DNA from: Sphingobacterium griseoflavum | Lineage (GTDB): Bacteria; Bacteroidota; Bacteroidia; Sphingobacteriales; Sphingobacteriaceae | Assembly: GCF_014653155.1 (NCBI RefSeq) | Contig: NZ_BNAF01000018.1 | Coordinates: forward strand, 1-64,000 | Reading direction: 5' to 3' | DNA: 64,000 nt | Shown: positions 34,975-44,095 of the stretch, one piece after another | How positions within the stretch are numbered: the first letter of the stretch is position 1 | Layout of the letters: each line of letters opens with the position of its first letter | The notes under the pieces: generated by a model | The model's database searches: none | What the model was told of the DNA's origin: nothing | What the model saw: the letters and a program-made list of their open reading frames with translations, nothing else | Made by a program: the position numbers and the translations under genes

Positions 34975-35550
34975 TTAGTTGTATTTCTTTAGGAGGTTTT
35001 CGATTACTTTCGGGAAATATTGATGTTCCAATTGTTGCCCTTTAAATTTAATCGTTTCCAATGTATCTTCGGCTTCGACCTTGAATTTTGCTTGCTGGAT
35101 GATTTCGCCCTCGTCGAAATTTTCATTGACAAAATGGATGGTAATGCCGTGTTCCTCTACTCCGGCTTCCAAGACGGCCTTATGCACGCGATCGCCGTAC
35201 ATCCCTTTGCCACCAAATTTAGGCAATAGTGCGGGATGGATATTGATAATCTTATTTGGGAAGGCTTTAAGTAGGTTTTCTGGTACAAGCCATAAGAAGC
35301 CTGCCAATACAATTAAGTCAATTTCCAAACGTTTCAGGATATCGATAATTTCCTCTGATTCGTAAAACGTCTTGCGATCAAATACATGGGATGGAATTTC
35401 AAAGTTGTCTGCTCGCTGCAAAACATAGGCGTCGACGTTGTTACTCAACACCAATGCCACTTCGGCCAAGCTGGAATACTTGAAGTGTTCCATGATTTTC
35501 TGTGCATTTGAACCCGAGCCTGAAGCAAAGATAGCGATGCGTTTTTTCAC
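34975..35550 (-). CDS. purN: Phosphoribosylglycinamide formyltransferase
   Basis: Transfers a formyl group from 10-formyl-THF to GAR in purine synthesis. 191 residues from a GTG start at 35550, giving the family N-terminus KKRIAIFASGSGSNAQKI. The active-site asparagine, histidine and aspartate lie in INIHPALLP and the HGITIHFVNENFDEG segment. The in-frame TTG at 35592 is part of the -7 box TATATTTG and cannot be the start. Confidence 0.94.
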   Translation of the reverse strand: MKKRIAIFASGSGSNAQKIMEHFKYSSLAEVALVLSNNVDAYVLQRADNFEIPSHVFDRKTFYESEEIIDILKRLEIDLIVLAGFLWLVPENLLKAFPNKIINIHPALLPKFGGKGMYGDRVHKAVLEAGVEEHGITIHFVNENFDEGEIIQQAKFKVEAEDTLETIKFKGQQLEHQYFPKVIENLLKKYN

Positions 35551-35589
35551 AATATTGAATCTTTTGTCTTTTAAATATTGATTTGTAAC

Positions 35590-35597
35590 CAAATATA
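35590..35597 (-). promoter_or_regulatory. Putative -7 box of purN
   Basis: TATATTTG on the minus strand, about 40 nt before the GTG start at 35550; the same octamer stands ahead of tRNA-Leu. Confidence 0.5.
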
Positions 35598-35667
35598 TGG
35601 TATTTTTCGGATATCTCCGCGCTTTTGCGGACTTGTTGACCTCAAATATAATATCAAGAAGTAAATA

Positions 35668-36159
35668 ATGACAAAAATAGGATTTATTACATTTTTTATA
35701 GCCTTATTCAACTGCTGCAACGCCCAGCAGATGCCTTCCAGCTTGCCTTCGTTTTCATCGATTTATCCGGTCTACGATGACAAGCTAATCCTACAAGAAC
35801 AGTTGCCCAGCAAAGGAAAGATCGTGCTCATATTTTATGACCCAGGTTGTGGACATTGCCAACAATTGGGAGCTGGGGTCAGTAAATATGTAGATAAGCT
35901 CAAAGACGCTTCATTTTTCTTTATCAGTATGCATGATAAAGAGTATGTGGACGGGTTCATCAATATGTTTGCAAAAGGCTTAAAGGGTAAGAAAAACGTA
36001 TCGTTCTGGAAGGATCATGGCGTCGAATTTATAGAAAAGATGGTGCCTGAAAACTATCCCGCAAGCTATATTTATGATGGGCGTACGAAAAAAATGATCA
36101 AGTCATTTCAGGGCGAAAGTGATATAACCAAGATTATGCCATTTATCCAACAGCAGTAA
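35668..36159 (+). CDS. Thioredoxin-fold secreted protein
   Basis: 163 residues. Signal peptide (about 1-19; a CC pair before NAQQ could alternatively be a lipobox), then a redoxin fold with the active-site CGHC in DPGCGHCQQLG (about 59-65). VPENYPASYIYDG carries the cis-proline region. It probably reduces or isomerises disulfides in the periplasm. Divergent from purN, convergent with the serine hydrolase gene, with no clear terminator in between. Confidence 0.8.
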   Translation: MTKIGFITFFIALFNCCNAQQMPSSLPSFSSIYPVYDDKLILQEQLPSKGKIVLIFYDPGCGHCQQLGAGVSKYVDKLKDASFFFISMHDKEYVDGFINMFAKGLKGKKNVSFWKDHGVEFIEKMVPENYPASYIYDGRTKKMIKSFQGESDITKIMPFIQQQ

Positions 36160-36232
36160 GTAAGCCTGGCACCAGCTTTCAGCCGATCGAAACCGCTATT
36201 ATCCGCAAGGTTCACTGCAGAATTTTCAAAAA

Positions 36233-37669
36233 TTATTGTTGTTGCAGCAGCTTTTCCATGATCGCTGTGCTCATTTTTCCTACGCTTTCCGCCGCGTTGG
36301 ACAGCACCACAACAGCTGTTTTGGTGTCTGGAGAAATTCCAATGAAAGAACTGCTACCACCCGTTCCACCCGTGTGGTGGAAATAAATTAATCCATCCAG
36401 CATGCTCATGTGCCACGCGAGGCCAATATCCATATTCTCTGGCGTAAAAAAGGTAAATTGACGGGTGAGCGCCATGGCGTATTGAAGTTCATCCTGTGGC
36501 ATCTTAAATTGCGCAGTGGCAAATAAGGTAAGGTCCTTGACCGTCGATTTCAGTCCGCCAGCAGCTGCCAATGCTTTCCAATTCCACCTAGGGGTGTCGT
36601 TCCCATCTTCATCATATCCGCTCACTAGAACCTGTTGTTTTTTTGCGTCCGGTTTTTCGGTGGTGTTCACCAGCTGTAGCGGTGTTAAAATCGTTTCTTG
36701 AAGATATTGCATGTAGGGCTTTTTCGTGATGATGCTGATTAACTCACCGAGCAAACCAAAACCAATGTTGCTGTATTCATAGCTTTCGCCAGGCTCCCGT
36801 GTAGCTTTAAAGGCCTTGAGGTAAGCAAACAATGCACTGCGATCGTAGGCCGCGTAGGGATCCTTAGCCTGAAAGCCAGCGATGCTGTTCCAGTTATCGG
36901 CCATGCGAGGAAGGCCGGAACTGTGGTTGGCCAATTCCTTGAAGGTGATACCCTGGATCGCCGGATTCGATGCAACGGAGTCGGGGAGAAATTTTGCAAT
37001 AGAATCGTCGAGCTGTATAATGTTTTTGGTTACTAAATCTGCCAAGAGCACTGCTGTGAAGACCTTTGTTAAAGATCCTATTTCATACAATGTCGCCTCG
37101 GTGGGCAGCGTTTGGTTTCCTGGCGCTGTTTCGCCATAGAAAAATGTTTTGTAGTTGTTTTGATGGAATATGCCAATGGCCAGAGATTGTGTATTACCTT
37201 TTTTAACATACCTATTTGCAAGCGAATCAATATAAAAATCCAAGGGCGACACGTTGTCCGCCTGACTGATCACTTCCGTTTTTTCTTTTTTCTGAAGCGC
37301 TGGTTTTTCTGCTGCTGTGAAGGCTAACAGTTCATAGTGCAGCGTGCTATCTACAGCTAACCTGGCATGTAATGCATGTTTATCGAACTGCAACCGATAC
37401 GTTGCCGTATTTTGGCTAAAGTTTACCACGTCAACCTGCTGAATCTGCCCGAGTTGATATAGGTTGTTCAGCACGAAAGCAAGTTGTTCTTGGGGAATTT
37501 GCGCTTTGAATGTCTCGGAAGCTAGGCTGTAAATAGAGTCGGTCATCTGCGTGTTAATGAAAAACTCTAACTTATTGAAAAGGGCTTTGTTTACCATCTC
37601 TGGTTTGCTCTGCGCCACAGCTTGCACGGCGAAAAGCATGGACAGCATCCATAATAAATTGCGACTCAT
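36233..37669 (-). CDS. Serine hydrolase, beta-lactamase/AmpC-like, with DUF3887
   Basis: 478 residues. Signal peptide (1-20, AVAQ), an N-terminal DUF3887-type domain (about 25-120), then a class-C beta-lactamase-like domain (about 140-475). Catalytic motifs: SLTK (S199-K202), YSN (299-301) and HTGGTGG (about 438). Such proteins can be peptidases, esterases or, rarely, true beta-lactamases. It lies 26 nt after the LytTR regulator gene on the same strand. A -7 box 5 nt before its ATG suggests a leaderless mRNA of its own. Confidence 0.88.
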   Translation of the reverse strand: MSRNLLWMLSMLFAVQAVAQSKPEMVNKALFNKLEFFINTQMTDSIYSLASETFKAQIPQEQLAFVLNNLYQLGQIQQVDVVNFSQNTATYRLQFDKHALHARLAVDSTLHYELLAFTAAEKPALQKKEKTEVISQADNVSPLDFYIDSLANRYVKKGNTQSLAIGIFHQNNYKTFFYGETAPGNQTLPTEATLYEIGSLTKVFTAVLLADLVTKNIIQLDDSIAKFLPDSVASNPAIQGITFKELANHSSGLPRMADNWNSIAGFQAKDPYAAYDRSALFAYLKAFKATREPGESYEYSNIGFGLLGELISIITKKPYMQYLQETILTPLQLVNTTEKPDAKKQQVLVSGYDEDGNDTPRWNWKALAAAGGLKSTVKDLTLFATAQFKMPQDELQYAMALTRQFTFFTPENMDIGLAWHMSMLDGLIYFHHTGGTGGSSSFIGISPDTKTAVVVLSNAAESVGKMSTAIMEKLLQQQ

Positions 37670-37674
37670 GTCCG

Positions 37675-37706
37675 CAAAATTACAGAAACAAATACTTATA
37701 AGCCAA
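37675..37706 (-). promoter_or_regulatory. Promoter of the serine hydrolase gene, leaderless type
   Basis: TTG (37706-37704), 21 nt, then TAATTTTG (37682-37675) on the minus strand; the ATG at 37669 is 5 nt beyond. The -33 box lies inside the 3' end of the LytTR gene. Confidence 0.55.
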
Positions 37707-38445
37707 TTATTTGTTTCAATCTGGCATAGCCCGATTTACTGATGTTGATTTTTTGCCCGGTTAGCAGGGTTGCAATATAACTCTCTTTTTCCATAGGTTC
37801 TATTTTAGCCAACTGATCGACCTTCGCAATGAACGAGCGATGCACACGCACAAACTGCTTTTGGTCAAGCTGTTTTTCGAACGAACTCATCGTTTTATTT
37901 TTCAAAAATACACCATCTTTCGTATGGATCTTTACATAATCGTCATACGCCTCTAAAAAATTAACCTGCTGTACAGGAATAATTTTGATTTGCGTACCGT
38001 TTTTTACGACAATACGCTCGAGTGATTCTGCTTCCGTGATTGCCGCGATCTTGCCTGATGTTTGTTCTGCCGATAGCGGAGCAGCGTTGCTCACAAAGCT
38101 ATTCCGGAATTTGGCCAGTCCCTGTTCGAAACGATCTTTGCTGATCGGCTTTAGCAGGTAATCGATCGCGTTCTTTTCAAAAGCCTTGATCGCAAATTCA
38201 TCAAAGGCAGTCGTAAAGATCACGTTTGGCATTTCATCAACAATTTCCAGCATCTCAAACCCGGTCAACTTTGGCATCTGAATATCCAAGAACACGAGAT
38301 CAGGTTCATGCTGCTGAATCGCCTTTGCGCCTTCAAAACCATCTCCGCATTCCGCAACAATTTGTATGTCGGAATGTTGCTTCAGATATTCCATGATAAT
38401 CATGCGTGCCAACGGTTCATCGTCAATAACAATGGTTTTAATCAT
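37696..38445 (-). CDS. LytTR-family response regulator
   Basis: 249 residues: receiver domain (1-120) with DDEP, phosphoacceptor D54 in FLDIQMP and the conserved T/K positions (TTAFDEFAIKAF; LLKPISKDRF), then a linker and a LytTR DNA-binding domain (about 145-249, FLEAYDDYVKIHTKDGVFL; FVRVHRSFIAKVD). Overlaps the histidine kinase gene by 8 bp, so the two are co-translated. Confidence 0.93.
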   Translation of the reverse strand: MIKTIVIDDEPLARMIIMEYLKQHSDIQIVAECGDGFEGAKAIQQHEPDLVFLDIQMPKLTGFEMLEIVDEMPNVIFTTAFDEFAIKAFEKNAIDYLLKPISKDRFEQGLAKFRNSFVSNAAPLSAEQTSGKIAAITEAESLERIVVKNGTQIKIIPVQQVNFLEAYDDYVKIHTKDGVFLKNKTMSSFEKQLDQKQFVRVHRSFIAKVDQLAKIEPMEKESYIATLLTGQKINISKSGYARLKQIIGL

Positions 38446-39475
38446 ATTGCGGGATCTTTAAGGTGGATGTAAATATATTGTCTTTTATTGAAGTATCCAA
38501 AAGATCAGTACGGCTATAGAGCAGGAATAAACGTCGTTTTATGCTGGACAACCCAAAACCGGTCCCTTTTTTCGTTTCGAATTGGTCGGAATCAAATGGA
38601 TTCGTAATCGTGATATGAAGCATATAGTTAACCATGCGGATATCAATCGTTATTTCCACATTGCCAACCACGTTGTAAAGACCGAATTTGATCGCATTTT
38701 CTAACAAAGGCTGTATAATCATGGAGGGAACTTTCGCTCGGCTAGATTCTTCTTGTTGGGCAAAGGTCGTCGATAGGCGATGTCCAAAGCGCACTTTTTC
38801 AATGTCCAGATACAACCGCAAATGGGCTATTTCATCGGCGAGGGGTATCAATTGTTTGTCGTCCTTACGCATGGTTCCCCGTAGGAAATCCGATAGTTGG
38901 AAAGTCATGTTGCGCGCTTCATCCGGCTTGATACCGATAAGGGCGATAATGGAATTTAAGCTGTTGAACAAAAAGTGGGGCTGCAGCTGCTGCCGTAAAT
39001 TATAAAGCTCTGCATCGCGTAATATCCGTTCTGACTCCTCTTTACGACGTTTATTTTCTTGGTATTCTTCTTGGATATTCCAAAAAATGTTAATGATGAT
39101 AACACAGAGCAGCAACAAAAAGTTGATGATAAATCGATAGGGCAGCACTTCATAGAAATGCGTCAATGAAAAATCGTCAAAGAATTGATTCAATAGAAAT
39201 ATGGATAGCCCAACGCTCATGATGGTCAGAACGATGCAGATCAATGTTATTTTGAGATATTGATTCTTACGTGGTAGATAATATTGCAGCGTACTATAAA
39301 TCAGGTAACAGCAAATGGTGATAGATAGGGAGCCAATAATAGGTTCGTATGGTGTCACAGGTTTTGGTCGGCAGTCCCACCACAGCAAGAAATAGGAAAG
39401 AAAAAAGTATAAAACGCAAATGGTCCACGTTGTCACGTGGATCAGCCGGTTTTTAGAAGTCAATTTAAATATCAT
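38438..39475 (-). CDS. LytS-type sensor histidine kinase
   Basis: 345 residues: four membrane helices (about 13-33, 45-66, 74-96, 113-134), a short coiled coil (135-160), then the His_kinase module with H167 in LQPHFLFNSLNSI, and an ATPase domain (IIQPLLENAIKFG; GTGFGLSSIKRRL). It has no large extracellular sensor, so the signal is probably sensed in the membrane or through the LiaF-like protein encoded 11 nt upstream. Confidence 0.93.
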   Translation of the reverse strand: MIFKLTSKNRLIHVTTWTICVLYFFLSYFLLWWDCRPKPVTPYEPIIGSLSITICCYLIYSTLQYYLPRKNQYLKITLICIVLTIMSVGLSIFLLNQFFDDFSLTHFYEVLPYRFIINFLLLLCVIIINIFWNIQEEYQENKRRKEESERILRDAELYNLRQQLQPHFLFNSLNSIIALIGIKPDEARNMTFQLSDFLRGTMRKDDKQLIPLADEIAHLRLYLDIEKVRFGHRLSTTFAQQEESSRAKVPSMIIQPLLENAIKFGLYNVVGNVEITIDIRMVNYMLHITITNPFDSDQFETKKGTGFGLSSIKRRLFLLYSRTDLLDTSIKDNIFTSTLKIPQYD

Positions 39476-39486
39476 GTACGCCGTAC

Positions 39487-40374
39487 TTAGCTATTCTTGA
39501 TGGTAATATTTCCGAAAATGGATGTCCCGGTGATATACAGGCACTTACTTTGGTCGATAATGTTCGTCAGTATGACCCGCCGATCGTCGTTTTCACTCAA
39601 AATAGAAGAAACGGTCGTCGCTACTACCCAATGCGGAGGAACAATAATCTTTGTGCTGCCAAACAGCTGGAAAACATCCAACGCAATAGGCTGTTGCATA
39701 TCAGCCTGTAATAGGTTTATTTCTGTACTGCCGAACACATTGGTCATCGTTCCACCAAGGAAGTTTTTTGAAAAAATAATCTTTTTGGCATTGCCGAATA
39801 CAGAGTCTACTTTAATGTAGTTTTCACCTTCGTAGGAATAGCCCTTGTTTTGGTAAGCACCGTAGGATGATTGCTGCGAGGAAGTAGCTTCGGGACGATC
39901 GAATGGTGATTGAAAAGTAGTTGCTGATTCCGCTTCCGTATCCACACGGGCATCCCAATCATATTCATCTTTCTCGGGTTTTGGTGTAAAATCCGGTGAA
40001 ATTGGCGGCGGCGTATGGCTGCGATTACGCATAATTAAGTAAATGCCTAAAATAATCGCACCTAATGGAATAATGACGCGTCCTAAAGAAAGATCCATTA
40101 AGTCTTTTAGCAAGAACAAACTACCCAAACAGATCAAAATAATGGATGACTTTTTCTTAAATTGCGAATTAACGCCGATAACTAGACCTATAATAATAAG
40201 GATCATCTCCCAACCAAATATCCAACGCGGAAACCAAATACCTAGGTTAAGGTTTTTTAACAGCAAAGCCAAACCTAAGAAAACGATCACCGCTCCGACA
40301 ATGTTCGCGCTTTTGTTATTTCTAGGCGGAATGGGTGGTGGTGTTGTTGCTTTATATTCTCTTTCTCTTTCCAT
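39487..40374 (-). CDS. LiaF-like membrane protein
   Basis: 295 residues. A proline-rich N-terminus, four predicted membrane helices (about 24-42, 52-68, 76-90, 97-114), a polar linker (115-180), and a C-terminal beta-helix-like LiaF domain (about 185-295, with VFGNAKKIIFSKNFLGG, VFGSTEINLLQ and IFGNITIKN). LiaF proteins restrain envelope-stress two-component systems. First gene of LiaF-LytS-LytTR. Confidence 0.8.
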   Translation of the reverse strand: MEREREYKATTPPPIPPRNNKSANIVGAVIVFLGLALLLKNLNLGIWFPRWIFGWEMILIIIGLVIGVNSQFKKKSSIILICLGSLFLLKDLMDLSLGRVIIPLGAIILGIYLIMRNRSHTPPPISPDFTPKPEKDEYDWDARVDTEAESATTFQSPFDRPEATSSQQSSYGAYQNKGYSYEGENYIKVDSVFGNAKKIIFSKNFLGGTMTNVFGSTEINLLQADMQQPIALDVFQLFGSTKIIVPPHWVVATTVSSILSENDDRRVILTNIIDQSKCLYITGTSIFGNITIKNS

Positions 40375-40400
40375 TACGATGTGTATTTATTTATTTGATT

Positions 40401-40408
40401 CAAAAGTA
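40401..40408 (-). promoter_or_regulatory. Putative -7 box of the LiaF-LytS-LytTR operon
   Basis: TACTTTTG on the minus strand, 26 nt before the ATG at 40374. A TTG about 17 nt upstream may be the -33 box. Confidence 0.45.
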
Positions 40409-40455
40409 GCGCAATACATCAAAATCAATAAGCCAAAATAGGTAATACATCGCAC

Positions 40456-40488
40456 TTTTTCGGTAAATGCCACTAATTTTTCGGTGAA
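40456..40488. repeat. Two 12-bp direct repeats 21 bp apart, candidate LytTR operator
   Basis: TTTTTCGGTAAA (40456-40467) and TTTTTCGGTGAA (40477-40488) match at 11 of 12 bases, and their starts are exactly 21 bp apart, two turns of the helix. LytTR regulators bind pairs of direct repeats with such spacing. The pair lies about 70-80 bp upstream of the predicted transcript start of the LytTR operon. They could equally act on the divergent DUF3276 gene. Confidence 0.5.
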
Positions 40489-40648
40489 AATTCTGCCCTA
40501 TATAACGCTTTGCCCAAACTATCTGAGATACAGCTTATAAAATGGCAAGTCAAAAAAAAACTTTTTTTATAAAAATTTGGGCTATTGAATTAAATAATTA
40601 TATATTTATAACTGAAAAAGGATTTAAACTTAAATACTTACAATACTA

Positions 40649-40984
40649 ATGGGAGATTTTGAAAACAAAGAGCGCGAAGAAGTATTTTCAAAAAAGGTGA
40701 GAGCGGGCAAACGTACTTATTTTTTTGATGTGAAAGCAACTCGTTCGAACGATTACTATGTGACCATCACGGAAAGCAAAAAACGTTTTGAGGATGGTCA
40801 GTTTATCAAACACAAGATTTTTTTGTACAAGGAAGATTTTGAGAAGTTTGCTGAAGGGTTGACAGAGGTGGTTGATTACATTAAAGCCAATCAAGACGTC
40901 GTGGAAAAACGGTATGAGCCTAATCAAGAGGATTCTGCCTATGAGAGCAATGCGTATGCAAGAAAAGACGATTTCACTTTCTAG
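40649..40984 (+). CDS. DUF3276 (PUR-alpha-like) protein
   Basis: 111 residues resembling the Bacteroidota DUF3276 family, which has the PUR-repeat fold that binds single-stranded nucleic acid. Pattern: EVFSKKVRAGKRTYFFDVKATRSNDYYVTITESKKR (in parts), KHKIFLYKEDFEKF, and an acidic/polar tail. Cytosolic. The DNA or RNA target is unknown. Divergent from the LiaF operon and followed by its own terminator. Confidence 0.85.
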   Translation: MGDFENKEREEVFSKKVRAGKRTYFFDVKATRSNDYYVTITESKKRFEDGQFIKHKIFLYKEDFEKFAEGLTEVVDYIKANQDVVEKRYEPNQEDSAYESNAYARKDDFTF

Positions 40985-41007
40985 GGTATTCTAAATCAAA
41001 AGATATC

Positions 41008-41034
41008 AAAGCCACTACGAAGTGGCTTTTTTTA
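41008..41034 (+). terminator. Terminator after DUF3276 gene
   Basis: Stem aaagccact/agtggcttt with a 4-nt loop, followed by seven T. Confidence 0.9.
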
Positions 41035-41108
41035 TTAAATATGTTACAGATTACCGCTTATCAATCATCTAAATATTGTTAATTTCGTGGCTTTATCAAT
41101 TAGCTTTT

Positions 41109-43229
41109 ATGAATAGAATTTTAGCAAGTTCGCTGCTGGCGACGTTGTTTATCGCACAATTACACGCACAACAAAAAGCGCTTTCATTTGCGCAAGCTTG
41201 GGGACAGGAAGCTTCGCTCACCAGGCCTATCAACCAGTACGTTGGCTGGGCTGATAATGTGCACTATATCGAAAAGGATGCCGTAGATGGAATGCTTTAT
41301 GCGGTAAACATCAATACTTACGCGAGACGTCCCTATACACCGCCCCCAAAAGCTGACGTCGCTGTTTTTGTAAAGGATAAGGATGTCTTCATTCGCTATG
41401 GGGAACAGGGAACGAAGCAGCTGACGCAATCTCCGGATGTGGAAGAGAACAATCCGACGTTGTCCCCAGACGGTAAATTTGTTGCCTTCACGAGGAAAAA
41501 TGACCTGTATAGCATAGATATACAAACCGGTGAAGAAATACGCCACACCAGTGATGGGACAGACGTCATATACAACGGCTGGTCTTCTTGGGTATATTAC
41601 GAAGAGATATTGGGACGATCGACCAATTATAAAGCTTTTTGGTGGTCACCAGACAGCAAGCGAATTGCTTTTATGCGCTTTGATGACACAAAGGTGCCGA
41701 TGTTTCCCATCTATGTTTCTAGTGGTCAACACGGATATCTCGAAGAAACACGCTACCCAAAAGCGGGAGATCCCAATCCAACCGTAAAAATTGGTTTTGT
41801 ATCCGTCAGTGGGTCGCCGATCGTTTGGGCAGATTTTAATGCGGATGACGACCAGTATTTCGGTCAGCCATATTGGAGCTTTGATAGCCAATCGATCATG
41901 GTGCAGTGGATGAATAGAGACCAGAATAACTTAAAGTTCTATGCTGTTGATCCATCAAATGGGAGCAAGCAGGAAACCTATGATGAGCATCAAGATAGCT
42001 GGATCAATTTGGATCACGATGAGCGTATTACTTATTTGGCCGATAACAAACATTATATCCTAAAATCGGATCGTAGTGGATGGGCTCATTATTATTTATA
42101 TAGCCTTAACGGGAAGATGATAAATGCCATTACGCAGGGCGAATGGCAGGTAAATTCCTTAGAGCTCGTTGATGAAAAAAATAAAAAGGTCTACTTCACT
42201 GCACGGAAAGAAAATTCCGCTACGGTCGACTTATACCGGGTGGATTACAGCGGAAAAAATTTAAAGCGTTTGACGTTTGGAGATTTTTCCCATCAGGTAA
42301 AGGTATCCCCAGACGGTAAGCACTTTCTTACCACATATGCTAATGTGTATACCCCACCTCAAGTAGCCTTAGTGGATAATAATGGACGATTGTTGAAGAC
42401 ATTGGCTGACAGTAAGGCTGTTGAATTTGACCAATATAATTTTGGAAAAACGGAATATTTTACTATTCCCTCGGAAGATGGTCAGTACCAATTGCCAGTA
42501 GTCGTCACCTATCCAGTCGATTTTGATGAAAGCAAAGTTTATCCGGTAGTGATGAGCATATATGGTGGGCCTGATGCCGGGAGTGTACGCAACACGTGGA
42601 AAGGTACAGGAAATCAGTACTGGGCACAAGCCGGCATTATACAGATAACGTGCGATCACCGTGCTTCCGGACATTTTGGCAAGCAAGGTGTTGCACTTAT
42701 GCATCGAAATTTGGGAAAGTGGGAGATGATAGATTATACGACTATTGCAAAATGGCTCAAGGCAAAGCCTTGGGTAGCAAAAAACAAGCTACTCATCACA
42801 GGGCATAGTTACGGCGGATACATGACCTGTTTGGCCTTGACAAAGGGAGCAGACTACTTTGATTACGGAATCGCAGGTGCACCAGTGACAAGTTGGGAGC
42901 TGTACGATACGCATTATACCGAGCGCTGGATGGATACACCACAGGATAACCCAGAGGGATATCGAGCCGGATCTGTATTGACTTATGTCGATCAATACAA
43001 GGGAAGGTTGCGGATCATGCACGGTGATCTGGACGATAATGTGCATTTGCAGAACACCACACAGCTTGTCGACGCCCTAACGGATCGTGATGTTCCCTTT
43101 GAATTGATGATCTATCCAGGTAGTAGACATGGGTTTGCAAGGTCTAAATCAGCTTACGATTTTAAAGAGCGTGTGCGTTTTTACTACCAATATCTTTTGG
43201 AGAAACCTGTGCCTGCAACATTTAAATAG
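41109..43229 (+). CDS. Dipeptidyl peptidase IV-like S9 peptidase
   Basis: 706 residues from the ATG at 41109, which begins a signal peptide (MNRILASSLL to LHAQ); the in-frame TTG at 41076 only adds a non-secretory prefix. A beta-propeller domain (about 30-460, TLSPDGKFVAFTRKNDLY; WWSPDSKRIAFMRFDD) precedes the hydrolase domain (about 470-706) with the nucleophile in GHSYGGYM, the acid in HGDLDDNVH and the base in GSRHGF. It probably removes X-Pro dipeptides in the periplasm. Confidence 0.92.
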   Translation: MNRILASSLLATLFIAQLHAQQKALSFAQAWGQEASLTRPINQYVGWADNVHYIEKDAVDGMLYAVNINTYARRPYTPPPKADVAVFVKDKDVFIRYGEQGTKQLTQSPDVEENNPTLSPDGKFVAFTRKNDLYSIDIQTGEEIRHTSDGTDVIYNGWSSWVYYEEILGRSTNYKAFWWSPDSKRIAFMRFDDTKVPMFPIYVSSGQHGYLEETRYPKAGDPNPTVKIGFVSVSGSPIVWADFNADDDQYFGQPYWSFDSQSIMVQWMNRDQNNLKFYAVDPSNGSKQETYDEHQDSWINLDHDERITYLADNKHYILKSDRSGWAHYYLYSLNGKMINAITQGEWQVNSLELVDEKNKKVYFTARKENSATVDLYRVDYSGKNLKRLTFGDFSHQVKVSPDGKHFLTTYANVYTPPQVALVDNNGRLLKTLADSKAVEFDQYNFGKTEYFTIPSEDGQYQLPVVVTYPVDFDESKVYPVVMSIYGGPDAGSVRNTWKGTGNQYWAQAGIIQITCDHRASGHFGKQGVALMHRNLGKWEMIDYTTIAKWLKAKPWVAKNKLLITGHSYGGYMTCLALTKGADYFDYGIAGAPVTSWELYDTHYTERWMDTPQDNPEGYRAGSVLTYVDQYKGRLRIMHGDLDDNVHLQNTTQLVDALTDRDVPFELMIYPGSRHGFARSKSAYDFKERVRFYYQYLLEKPVPATFK

Positions 43230-43268
43230 GATAGAACGATTATTTTCGGCGGCTACCAAAAATAATCT

Positions 43269-43276
43269 CATATTTG
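43269..43276 (+). promoter_or_regulatory. Putative -7 box ahead of the membrane protein gene
   Basis: CATATTTG, one mismatch from TAnnTTTG, 16 nt before the ATG at 43293. Tentative. Confidence 0.35.
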
Positions 43277-43292
43277 CATAATTATTGTCAAC

Positions 43293-44084
43293 ATGTTACA
43301 GTATCTAAAGGAGAGCACATTTAAAGCGAACGACGTCGTGCTACGCGCATTTTCACTATTGAGGAGCCATTATTTTTCTATGGCAGGGCTATGCTTTCTG
43401 CTTTTCGTAACCTCTAACTTATCTTCGTATTTAGCACTTACGTTATATGATAGCCGTATCTATTTTGTTAAGGTATTATTGTGTATGGTTTTTCCGATCT
43501 TGTTTTTTGGTACGCAGTTGGTGCTTATTAAACGCTCGCTACTCTTGGCGCGCGGTATTGAACATGCGGCTTTTACGGATTACATACCATCAGCAAAGCA
43601 GTTTTTTAATTTTCTTTTAGGATTGGTATGCTATTCCGTCTTAGTAGGCTTATTTTACTTGCTTACGTCCGTCATCACTTTTCCATTTCTATATCTGGGC
43701 GTCGAAATGGAAACGTTAAGTTATGAGATAAACCCTTTTCTAACCGGTGTCATCATGCTATTTGTATTGACAAGAATAACGTTCTTTCCCTATTTCATTG
43801 TGGACAAAGAATTTCACCTTTTTCGTTCGTTTAAGTTGAGCGTCGCGCTCACGCGCGGGAATATGTTCAGATTGATTCTACTCGTTTTGGCGATGGGCAT
43901 GGCTTATATTATGCAGGTCTCTTTTGATTATTTTGGATATTTTATCATTGCCAAAGTCTTTAGTTTCATCAACACCTTTGTTGTCATACCATCTGTCAGT
44001 TTAGTCATGGCTGTAGCATATCATGACATGATGAAAGATTATAGAGGCGGTGACGACCCGGAACTGCTAAAGAATATTATTTAA
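43293..44084 (+). CDS. Conserved integral membrane protein, about six helices
   Basis: 263 residues, hydrophobic, with predicted membrane helices near 30-50, 60-80, 108-135, 148-165, 190-210 and 215-240. KDYRGGDDPELL near the C-terminus is cytosolic-looking. It has the look of the glycerophosphodiester phosphodiesterase-membrane-domain or DUF975-type proteins, but no motif is decisive and the function is unknown. dxr starts 11 nt downstream, so the two are probably co-transcribed. Confidence 0.65.
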   Translation: MLQYLKESTFKANDVVLRAFSLLRSHYFSMAGLCFLLFVTSNLSSYLALTLYDSRIYFVKVLLCMVFPILFFGTQLVLIKRSLLLARGIEHAAFTDYIPSAKQFFNFLLGLVCYSVLVGLFYLLTSVITFPFLYLGVEMETLSYEINPFLTGVIMLFVLTRITFFPYFIVDKEFHLFRSFKLSVALTRGNMFRLILLVLAMGMAYIMQVSFDYFGYFIIAKVFSFINTFVVIPSVSLVMAVAYHDMMKDYRGGDDPELLKNII

Positions 44085-44095
44085 GAGTATAAAAT

